From Notospermus geniculatus (lineage: Eukaryota > Nemertea > Pilidiophora > Heteronemertea > Lineidae), in the NCBI GenBank assembly GCA_002633025.1, contig NMRB01000351.1, positions 79,133-143,132 of the forward strand: DNA of 64,000 nucleotides, written 5' to 3'. The stretch's first letter is position 1, and the number at the start of each line of letters is the position of its first letter. Made by a program: the position numbers and the translations under genes. Positions 40,501-52,500 of this stretch are shown here, one piece after another. The notes beneath the pieces are model-generated. The model saw only the letters and a list, made by a program, of their open reading frames with translations. It ran no database searches and was not told the DNA's origin.

Positions 40501-43500
40501 CGTTCACTTTTAATCTACTCAGGCGATTCTGTTAAACAGCCCTGTGCACACTTCAGCTTCATGGTGGGCATGTTTTTTGCAGTGCTGCTGGCAATTTTGT
40601 TATCGATACCACTCTTCATTCAACACCTGTTTCTCAAAGTGCAACGTGCATCAATGATAAATGGTGTGATAATTTTTGCTTCTGCGTGATTGGCCGTAGT
40701 TTGCCTGTTTCCTCAATGTATCAGTTGAGCAGCAGGCCATTGGGCCACTTGATTCGTTTAAAGGGCAATTCGTTTTGATTCCATGTTTCTGCAAAATCTA
40801 CATACCATATAATTTGGGCTGAGCCCATGTTTCATAAATTCTTGAATTATATTTAAATGTATGCTTGTTTTTTCTTGACCACCTGATATGCTACATGCTG
40901 ATGTTGTTTCTTTTGCTCTTTTCAGGCAGGAGGGTTGGATGACAGGGCTCTTCTTTATTTGTGTATCCTTTGATTATCATTATTATGAACAGAGCGCCGA
41001 AGTGAGCCATGTAGTTGCGTGGCTATTTGACCGAGACTCTTCTAACTTAGTGTGAACCCAAAGTCTGGCTCCCAAAATTTCATGACATGTATGTAATTTG
41101 GCCTGTTCGGCCGGCTGTGTGTACGATACAAACTAAATTATCCAAGCTTGGGTTTGATTATTTAATGAGACGAATATTCAATAAAGTTAGTCCTGTGGAC
41201 AAAGTGCAGGCCTTTCCGTTTGACGGGCGCTAAAATGTGCATGTGCCTTTGAAACAATAGAATTTCTATTGCTTGTGAGGCGCATGCACATTTTCGCGCC
41301 CGTAAAATGGAAAGGCCTGAAAGTGTATGCCTTAGGCCTACTCGGCGTTGTCATCATGCCCCACGGCGAATCCTCGCTATTACGAACTCCTCGTTTGTAT
41401 GAACTAAATCCTTGGACCCGAAGGGTTCGTTTTAGCGAGGGAGGACTGTAGTAGCATGTCTGTGGTTTCACTCCAGGGTGAAACCCTATGTCAAATAATA
41501 GATGACAGTGATAAGCTTTGGCTGAAGCATTTCAGTGAGTCGTCTGCGTGATTGTTGCCTATTTGAATTGAACCTTGACTCATCAAAGTTGTTGACAATC
41601 TAAAGCCAACAGAAATCGTAGTGTCGTATTCATCCCTGTCACGATGGAATGAGCCGCCACCACCTCCGATGCCAGAGAAATCCCATGAGAAGATGAAGAG
41701 CAAAGGGGAAAAGAGTGACCTAGATAAGGAGATGTCAACTTTGGGAACTGGAAGTGTTGTGGGAGAAGGTAAGTTGATTCTTTACCTGACGACTTTATGC
41801 CACTTTTGGAAGTGAGCTATTTAACACGTTGACTGCGAGCTACGAGCATACTCATAGTCAGATGTCCTCCCAAAAATGGTCCTCCCATTGCCAGCTACGA
41901 GTATACTCGTAATTCGGCTAATGCATTTTCTATCAATGTTGATAAGCTTGGCAATGAGGAAGAGCCTTCCAGTGATCATACTGGCAGTGGGGATTGAAAA
42001 AGGCAGAGTGATGCCCCCTTTTAGGACATAGTGCAACGCCTCTCTAAAATGGCCTTCTGGTAAATATAACCCTGAGTATGGCATTTAGAATAAAGCACAA
42101 TTTTTCCCAGTGGTGATATTGATCTGGAAGTCGGATCTGACCAAATTCCAATAGAGTCAGTCTTATTCTTTTTTGCCGCTAGAGAGCCAAAAAATGAAAA
42201 ATCAAGAGTGCTATTTCTCTGAACTGCTTGTGTTGACTTAAAAGTCATTGACATTGAGGATATTATTGTTTTATACATGAAAATGAAAAAGTCCAAATTG
42301 ATCAGTTTTCTCCTGATTATTTTCCAGATGATTCTCAGAGCCACAAGGATGGTAAGTATTATTCTGTGTTGTGTGTGAAGGTGTGAGGATTTATGAGAGT
42401 GGTCTGATCATTTGGACAGTGGTTTGATGATTGTGCATTTCTGGTTTTTAGCCCGTGTGGTGGTAAATCTAGGTGAACACTGTCCTTGCGGCTTGCGATT
42501 TTTGACTGGCGCCTGATTCGTTGGTGTTGTTTACAAACTATAACGCCGTTCTGAATATGGTTGTCTTGGTGTGCAGTTGAACTTGCAGGGATATCGATCG
42601 ATACGGTAAGATACTGAATCTCTCCTGAAAGAGGCGATGAGACATCATTTTGCGCTCGCGTATTATTTTAAAATCATGTGACGCCAGGAAGGGACTATTT
42701 CATTGGTCGACTGCCCCAAGATATGGCAGAAGGTGCCGGTCAATACCACACACTGTTCATGGTGGAAGACGCCGGCAAATTTGATGCCGGCATATATCAA
42801 ATCAGTTTGATTCCTGCGATCATGGCTGAGCCACGGACCGCCAGCAAAAAATTGGTGCGATACGGCGTTCTCTGCACACCAACACTTGCGGCACTGCGAT
42901 TTGTGACTCCGGTTAAAAAAGCGCAAGCCGCAAGGGCAGGATAGTATATGAGATATTTCCATCTGAAGATGCCTGTTTACTTTATATCCAGTGCTTTATG
43001 TGCTGTTTGTACTGTACAGAGCGCCAGCTCCATTCGGAATGTCTGCTAGTCCGAATTGTCAGTTGGATATCATAATAAAGGGACACACTCTGCGTGAGCT
43101 ACTGTGAAACTAATGTATTAGGCCAGCCCTGCATACCGCGATCTATATATAAATATACACAGTACTCCCCAGGGTCTATATTCGTTGTCCGCAGTGAAGT
43201 ACGTCTGACTGTGGACAGGATTTTGCAGTAGCTCACACGGAGTGTGTCCCTTAAGTTCATTCATTCTCTCAACAGGACCAACTGATCAGGAGTTCCCACC
43301 GATTCATCCGGGCACACTGATAGCAGAACCTCACTCATGGAAAAGTCTCGTAACTGGCCAACCTATTTTAAGGATCAGGACCACTGGAACAAGAGCAGCT
43401 GTGCTCAGCTTACCTGCTGGGTAAGTCTACTAAAGAATGTTGCATGTTGTTGAAAACATTTGACAAACTTCTATAATCTGATAACTGGATGAGTAGCTCC

Positions 43501-46500
43501 AACACCCGGAGTTGGCAATGAGCTCGGTTGTAATTGGTGAGCATCCTATTGTTAGTGAGGTGGTATGTCATTACATTTACAGTCCGTCAACCTCGTGGCC
43601 TCTGTCAGGTGTCTTCTGTCACAGCTGCTGTGTTAACCATCAGACTCAAAACCCAGAGGTCACGGTTTCATTTCCGCCACTTCATGTCCCCAATTGGTCT
43701 GATAATGAATCAAGCCACAGAGGAGCTGAATGATTATAGAGATAGCCGTGTTGATCGTTGAATGAATGAGAAGAAATGAGATAGGTAACACCGTCTTTTG
43801 AATCAACTTGGTTGTATTGAGACAAGCTTTCGACCCTATCGGGCCTTCATCAGGTCAGACCTGATGAAGGCCCGATAGGGTCGAAAGCTTGTCTCAATAC
43901 AACCAAGTTGATTCAAAAGACGGTGTTACCTATCTCATTTCTTCTCAAGAGCTGAATGAGTTGCTTCTAATCTTGACTTCTCCAAGAAAGGTTTCAAGGG
44001 GAGGGGCCGAGGTGATATGTGAAGGACATGGAGACTGTGTTAAACTTTACAGTGGAAAGCGCAGAAAATTTTATTTTATTAATATCATTGTCATTAGTGC
44101 TTGTTTTGTGACATCTGGGGCCGTATGCACCAAGGAAGATTATCTTCTTGAACTCAGGTTGAGCCACAGTTTTTCAGTTGTTCAGGTTTGCCAGGGCATG
44201 ATGTGACAAGGGAAGAGTTCTGGATCAACCTGAGTTCAAGTACATTTTTATATATTTGTTGGTGCATAGTGTTTGATGATGCATTTAATCTGCACCAAAA
44301 AGTAGACATCCTGTTGATAATTTTCTCTTCGTTCCAGACGTCATGTTCTCAAGCTTAGTATGTCATCTCCACTTGGTCATCATGTCCATCTCTCCTCAGC
44401 TGTCCAGTTTGTGTTTGGTGATGAGGAGGCTGTCATGCCACATCTTACCAAGGTACACAGCGAATGAGGAACCCGTGTGCCGTTTATCCTGACAGGTTGG
44501 CGCTGCGAGGGGTGCAACCGAATCGACGTCATTGACGTCGTTTTAAGTGTTGAGGCCATGTCATGAAAAATCAGCTGTACATTTTTAGCTCACCTCTGTG
44601 AGGTGAGCTTCTCCCATGGTGTGTCGTCCGTCGTCCGGCGTCGTCCGGTGTCGTCCGGCGTCGTCCGTCGTCGTTAACAGGGGTGGCACGTTTCTAAACC
44701 GCTTGGGCTACAGAGTTGAAATTTGGTGTACAAGTACCATATGGTAAAAACTATCTCTGGACCGAAACTTAGCGCTGCTGTTTGTACGCTCTGGCCTGTA
44801 GGGGGCGCTTTGTGAAAACCTTCTTTTGACCATATCTCCTGAACGCTGCGAGCAAGAACCACGAAACTTTTATGGTGGGTTCTTCTGATGAGACTACATC
44901 ACATNNNNNNNNNNNNNNNNNNNNNNNNNNNNNNNAATGGAAATAACGTTAGAAAAAAGAAACTTCGGTCGCACCTCTCATAGCGCCACGTCATGACGTT
45001 AGTTCCTCCAGTTCCCCAATGGAAATAACGTTAGAAAAAAGAAACTTCGGTCGCACTGCTCATAGTGCCACGACATGACGTTAGTTCCTCCAGTTCCCCA
45101 ATGGAAAGTCCATTTCTTGCCAACTGTTTGTCTGGGCTACTCAAAGTTGTATCTTTGTTAAGGCATCTTGCTGTGGTCAACTCTGTGGTCAGTCTTTTTA
45201 TGTTGCTTTTATTTTGAAAACAAGTCGGACCTTGATGTAGGCCCAAAATACCATGGAAAACTGAACATGAACAATCTGGAACATTCAGTACATTGGTAAT
45301 TCACATTTTCAGGAGAGCTGTCGGTTTGTTGACAATGCCATCCAGGTCCTGACCAATATTGGGAAATGTATAAGTGTTTTCAACGACAAGGTTGCCTTTG
45401 CCCAGGCTTGGGAAGAATTACTTGAATCTCACTGTCCGTACAGAAGGAATAAGCTTGTTTCAAAGCAACAACACTTTGCTGTAAGTATGAGCTCACAATG
45501 GACGTCGTTACTAAGGCTGCAATCACATAGAGCTACACGCTACATGAACACGCTGGTTAACAATGGCTTCACAAAGGACTTGCGACCGTGAAGCCATTGT
45601 TAACCGGTGTGTCCATGTAGCCTGTAGGTGTGATTGCAGCCTAAAAGTTACGCTTCATTTCATAAACCCTTCACATTATGAGATTATCATTATGTATGTA
45701 TGTATGTATCGTTTGGAAGCTTCATAACCCTTTTAAGGGTCTTAAGCTTATGAAATTGAGGTGGGGTGTCCAGAATGGGTTACCAGATTGACTTTGAATA
45801 CCTGTGGCGTAGCGGATGGGTGCGGGAAGGGGCCCTAATGATTTTGTTTGTGATCATGGTGATCTAATATTCAGTATGGCAGCTAGGCAGACATCTTAGA
45901 TTTCTTGTTCCACCACACGTCAAGGAGGACCGCTGATGGCAGACATCTTGGGTTTCATGTTCCAGACTGTAACTGTGGAACGGGTTGCCCAATTGATTTT
46001 GTATTTTTGTGGCATTGTGGGGGAGAATGAATACATGTACAGTGGTGTGCTAGGCGGACATCTTGGATTTCGTATGTCAGACTGAAACTGCCGAATTTCT
46101 ACACCACAGTTGGATGGGTTGGGGAGGTGCCCTGTCAAATTTTGTTACGATCAGATATTCATATACCAGATTGTAACTTACTGTCAAATGGCTTGCCTGA
46201 TTGATTCCATATTTTTGTGGCATAGTAGGATGGGTTGGGGAGGGGCTCTCTTGAATTCGGTTGTGATTGTGACCACCAGGATACCATAGGAGAGCATTCA
46301 GGCATATTTGACATCTTTTAGCATTGATAATGAATGGTATAGAGGAATCCCACGTGACGTCATAAAGGCCACGCTGGACATCAAATTGACCACGTGTTTC
46401 CTGAAGGATGACGCAATGACGTTATTTCGTGTGCTGTCTTGTCACGTCAGGCGTGATGTCAATCCACATGTAGCGCCCTGTTGACGCCAGTTTGCATCAT

Positions 46501-49500
46501 TTTGACGTCGAGTCACATGATTTGATGACGTCAGTGGGATTCCTCTATTGAGGATGGTGGTTTGATACAAAACGCCATTCAATACCTATTCAATATTATT
46601 TATGGTCCAGCAGTTCTTACAGGTGTGAAACGTTACGTATTCGTATGATGACATGTCGTTCTCCGCATTTGTAGGTGTTTAATGATGCCCTGTATTCAAC
46701 CCTAAAGAAGGTGTTGCAAGATTCCCTAAGTCCAGAGATGGCCTACGCGTGGCGAATTTTCAACAATGACATGACAAGTAAAAACCCTTTGGGGCTACCA
46801 TATGGAAGTAGTCGACCTGGTAGGTATCCTGTTGTCTTTTACAATGAATCAAATTATTGGAGTGTACCTCTGGAACTAGAGTAACACAAAAATCATTTCC
46901 TCATAAGGGACACACTCCGCCTGAGCTACTGTGAAACTAATGTACTAGGCCAGCCCTGCATACCGCGATCTATAAATATACACAGTACTCCTCCAGGGTC
47001 TATATTTGCTGTCCGCAGTGAAGTACATGTACGTCTGACTGCGGACAGGATTTTGCAGCTCACGCGGAGTGTGGCCCTTATGTGCTCCTGGATACCGGTA
47101 TGCTATTTTACGAATGACATAACGTCAATATGCGGGTGATCCACTGATTTTACGACGAGTTTACGATCAGTTTGCGATTAGTTCACGACGCGTGACAACC
47201 CATTCATGTGAAGTCCCCGTGAGCTTAATCAGCACTTGGCACTACCAAGCTAGCTGCATAATCTAAAAGAAGATAAGAGAACATGGGCGTTACCGAATGA
47301 GGCTATGGTATGGCGACGAACTGACCGATCACCACTTTTTCCCTGGCTTTGTATCTAAAAACGTGGTGCCAGTGTTAGGAATGCCTCAGTGGTCATCAAT
47401 AGGCATGACCACGGTGAGCAGTGGTTTTCGAGTTGGACAGTTGTTTACGCTACTGCCGTATAAGTATCCGTACAAATAATTGTTGGGAGGACAGGTCCCT
47501 ATCCTCCCATCTGATTCTCACCAGTCTATCTGGCCCGACGCCCATCTAGCCTGCTTTGAATCCATCACATTTCCCGCTTCTGAATAGCTCAGAGCCTCAG
47601 CCAATCATCAGTGTGCGAAGGCTAATAGAAGCAGTCAGCCGCGCATATTGCCAACAGATGGCAGCAAAGTCTTAGCGGACCAATGTACAGGAAAATCTAC
47701 GTGTTTGCTGCTCGATCGATGACTTGGTCGGCTAGATGCATTGAGTTGGGCCGTAGTGACACCTAGTGGTCAACTCGCTGACAGCTCCTATTGACGTGCC
47801 AATCAAAATCCATGTTACAAATTTGTGCAGGAAGAGAAGAGAAAGTGCCAAAAACGGCGATTTGTTTCACGAGTTTTGATTGGCTCGGAGGCCGGGTCAA
47901 GTAGGTGTCAGATTCATTTATAATTTTATGAGTTAACGCAAAAGATGACATGATTGGGACAAGGCTATTGACGCAGTTGATGACCTTGTTTGGGCAAGAT
48001 GTATCCTCCAGACAGCGGCTAACGTCATAGGACTGATTTGTCTTACATCGGTAATAATCCCACCACTCCACATCCTATAAACTCTCTAATCATGGTGCCG
48101 GTTTTCAGATTCTCAGCCCACAGGGCCTTCCTCTAGCAGCCATGGTATGTATCGTGCTGAAACACGACGTAGAAACAGCCAAACACTGCTAATTAGTCCA
48201 TCTATGTCAATCAAATAGTTTTCTCCCCAGTAGCGCAAATTCCGTAACGTTTGCACGTTGCAGTATCATGAAGTCTTTTTCCTTATTCTACCCTGTAAGT
48301 TCTGCAGCCCCTGAACACTGCTAAATAGGGTATTTCATGTTAGCAAAATAGTTTTCAAGTTTCCTAGGGGCTGGTTCATACTTGCTCGCGGACCATCAAG
48401 CGCATGAAACTGATCGCCGGTTTCCAAGGCGTGAATGTGCACACACATTGAAATTGATCATAGTCGGCGTAAAATCTGGACGGAGTATGAACCGGCCCTA
48501 ATAGTGCATATCTTTGACATTAGATCCTTGACAAATACTGTATAATGACTTATCCGGCCACCGCGGCCAACATGCCAAACACGCGATTTATTGAATATAC
48601 ACGATCCAGGCCAAGTTACATGTATGAAAGGCCTGGTCAGGGTTACATGTTCAATGGAAATCGTACAAGGTCTAGTACCGGTAAGCGTCGTAATGGTTAT
48701 CCTGCGGTGAGGGTCAGTTTCACTTTTATCGAGCCAACAGAGAATGTGCCTTTTTGGCAATGTCATGCCTGTCTTGTCCTGACCAGTACAATTTCGTAAG
48801 TGATGTCAGTTAAAGCTAGGCCTACGTACTGTGGAATAAAACTGTTGTTTGCCGTTGAAAAGAAACTCACAATATTGATGTGTAACCTGACTAGGCCTTT
48901 CATAACTTGGATCGTGTATTTTCAATAATTTGCATGTTTTTTCCGCGGTGGCCGGATAAGTCACATATACAGTATACGTATAGTCACTTAGGTGAGGTAA
49001 TTCTTCCCCAAGTCATTTATTAGCCCATTTCGCCAATAGGCCAAAAGGACTTATGTGGCGCCTTAATGCTGGTCTGCCATGGGTTGTGCGTGCACCCCAA
49101 GTATAAACTCTCTTGACGAATGACGTTATCGCGCATTCTCTCGCTGGACGCCGGTGTGGTCGGACGGTTTGTCGTGTTGCTCGCGTTTTTCGATTTCGTT
49201 GAGGATATTAAGGGGTGTATTGCAGCCCATGCGAGCCGCTGGCTAGGCATGTGGGGCATCCCGCGGCCCGTGCGAGTCTTTTGGCTAGGCACGGGAGCGA
49301 TGAGAGGCAGCCTATGCGAGTCGACCTGTCGGCTAGGTTTAGGGGCCTGTGTACATGTACATATGGATTGGCAAATGTAGGGTGCAGCCTGTGCAAGCCA
49401 TTGGCTGGGCACTGGGGCACCGTTCGAACTTGGTGGAATGGCCGTGGGGCTTGTATTTGAAATTCGCAGAGGATAAGGGGTGTGTTTAGGGGCTCTAATG

Positions 49501-52500
49501 GATTGGCTAATATCGGGTGCAGCCTGTGCAAGCCATATTGGCTGGGCACTGGGGCACCGCGTTGAACTTTGGTTGAATATCCATGGGGCTGGTGTTTAAA
49601 AGGCCGTGTCAAGGGAGTTTGATGGACCGCTCTATTGTGGGCAGGACCTGAGGCGTAGTCATATAAGCATAGGCGAATACAGTGTGATGATAGGTTCGTG
49701 ATCGCCAGTCTACGGTATGGCGTTTGGTACCTGCGCAGACAGGTCGGATTCTTGCCACATGCAGCATGTGTAGGGTTGATGGTGTACAATGTCTGACGGC
49801 CTGGCCGCTTGGCTGAGCGCTATACCGTACCATGTTTTCAATAAAAGTTAATTGTCGTCGGGGTTGAGTGCGTACTCCTTCACACTTCGTAATCGGACGG
49901 TGGGTCTATTACGTCTTGGTTAATAGATAAATAGTTGGCTATTCTGGTTTGGGTGTGATTAGCGCCGGCTGGCTGGAAACCGATCACTGGATTAGAGAAT
50001 GCGGCAAAATGAAGGACGCTTAGGTGGTAAATTCGGCGTTATGGACGTGATTTGTTAGGTTAAGCCTTTCCCCCTTTAACCCAAGGATAACTAAATCCTA
50101 GTGGAAGTTCACCTTTCACGCGGGTTGGAGGTTGGGGATGCTTTTCCGTTCGTTAAATTCCCTCCACGAACGTTTTGGGGCGATAAGACATGCTACTTGC
50201 ATAAGGCTCACGAGTGGCAGGTTACCTCGGGCTTCAACCATGTAAGGGCGATTGAGGGAATAGGGAGGACGCCTTCGGGGAGACTGATGAACGGAGAGGA
50301 TCCCCAACCTCTGGCCCGCGCCAGGCCCAGGTTTGGGGGCATGCTGCGGCATGGCATGGTTTGAGGTATGTGGGTTAGCTGCAGGTCAGTTTCACAACCA
50401 CCTGCACGAGTCGCTGTGCATGTTTAAGTCTCAAAGGGTTGGAGTAAGCCGCCTAATCGTGTGATGATGGTCAATGTCAGTTCAGGGTGTGGGTGCGAGG
50501 GAGATGTTAACACATTTCGAAGAGAACTTCAGGGGCAAGTGCCGCGATTCCAATGCACCGGCCTGTACTATGGAGCACTCTGCCGCTATTCGAACGCTCT
50601 GAGTAGGCCTAGACATGAGTCTGGCAAGGGTATTTGTTGTTCGGTCCGGCGGCTCTTCTTTAATTGTCAGTATTGGGAGTATTGTGAGTATTGGGAGCAT
50701 TGTGAGTATTGGGAGGGGGGAAGAGGTTGGAGGGGGCCTCGGGTTGGCCGAGCCCAATACCGGGCGTTTGCCGGAGTATTCTTCCCCCAGTACTCACCAA
50801 CAAAATGAGGAAAGAGAGGTTATGCTTGGGGTGGGGTAACATCCATAAACTTACTTTTTCCTTATTAGATCGACAGCATCTTTAGTTTTTGAAGGATCAT
50901 TAGCTCACCTGGTGAGCTGTTACGGTGGTGTGGTGTCTGTCGTCTGTTAGTAAGGCATGTTTTGTAATTTGAAAAGTGATGGCAGTGGAGATATCTGTAA
51001 CCATGGTAACGCTTCCGAGACAGGGAATTGGAACTTCATCTGTTATAAAGTGCCATTTTAAGTATTTTAGTCACATCACCTAGTTATGATTGCTGTACAT
51101 ACCGTAGAGTCGGTTCTATAACATCAATCCATAATTCAAGATTAGCAACGCCCATTTCACTACGTAGCGGTCACATGTTGGTCAAGACTGACATTCGTGA
51201 CGGGGATTTGAATAGGCCATCAGTGCTAGGCGCTATTTACGGATTGTAGTTTCATGGAATATCCATTTCACCATGCATTCAACAATTCCAGGGCTCTGTT
51301 GACAGTGGTTGACAAACGCTTTGGATTTTGCGTGCGTGACTGCATTCTTTATTGATACAAGTTGTATACTGCGGTATTTGACTGACAACATAGGCTTTGT
51401 GGTATCCCACCACCTCATTTCTTATTCGCAAAAAATTGACCAGGCGTTCTCCTGTGTGCCATTGGTCAATCAATGCAGGCGGGAAACCGGGCTCTGACAT
51501 AGTAATGAACTGGGGGCGGCACTTTGGCATATAGTGCATTGATGTTATAGAACCGCCTCTACGGTATTTTCATATCCTGCTGTTCTAGCACTGTGGTCAT
51601 ATTTATATCATCCGAGTGAAACAGAAGCTAAAATGATTAAACTCACTGTAATTCTCTTCCATTTTTCAGCCACCGGGGCAACATCACATCGAGGCTCAGC
51701 AAAACCAGGCAAAAAACGTAAGTTTCCCAGTATAATATACGTCTTCATACCTCTTTTTCACTGCATGAATTTTAGCGCACACACTGCTCAAAAGAAAGTA
51801 GACGAATTACATGTATCTAGTGCATAGGGTGATGCCCAGGGTCCACATGAGGGTTTCGCACAATGTGTTTGACACCTTACACTGTGAAATGGAAGTTTTT
51901 ATTGGATTAGTCACGTTAACTATGCGGTAATCATCCATTCCCTCCTGAATAGACGATATCACTCCAAAAGAGTACAGCACCTGACGGGCAGCATCATGAC
52001 GTCCCGCACGTCTTTTCATGATGTCTTGACGTGAGACTGGATTTTTTTGGAGTCACGTCATGGGGTTCAGAAATGACGTGCGGGAAGTCATGACACTGGC
52101 ACGTAAGGTGCTGCACTCTTTTGGAGTGATAGTCTATCTAAAAAATGTTAAGAAGCACTGCATGAAATGCTGAAGTGGACCGAAGCCTTCATGGCCATCC
52201 GAGAAATACACTTGAAGGCCTTAATAAATATCTCCCCAATACAGTGTGTATCTCAAAAAACAAAACCCACAGGAAAAGGCCTAATATTCCTTAAATACCA
52301 ATTATCAGGGAAAAACCAAATCCTGTGTCATCAGAAAGTAACGGTAAGAGCGCACTCCTCCCCAAAAGACACAACCATCAAAACATGTGAGAACAGTGTT
52401 TTGCCAGGTCCAGACCCACTGTTGTCTACACACTCTTGGACAGCTCATTCTAAAAACTTGGAGGAATTATACTCCAAGCTAAAAGTTAAACCACGACAGT

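Larger units (their letters stand above)
48980..50860. other. GC-rich non-coding block
   Basis: Visibly richer in G and C than the AT-rich neighbours. It contains the tandem units at 49210-49570 and the minisatellite at 50667. No RNA gene or protein domain recognised. The start (gccaataggccaaaaggact) is shared with 5605-5640. Confidence 0.5.

Noticed and set aside
44498-44560. Extra exon after 44452
   Set aside because: Sequence ggcgctgcgaggggtgcaac matches a dispersed repeat also seen near 10313, and the 44338 and 45313 exons already join in phase.
49208-49789. 193-codon open frame on the minus strand
   Set aside because: It follows degenerate tandem units in a GC-rich block; proline/histidine-rich repeats in it mirror the DNA units and no domain is visible.
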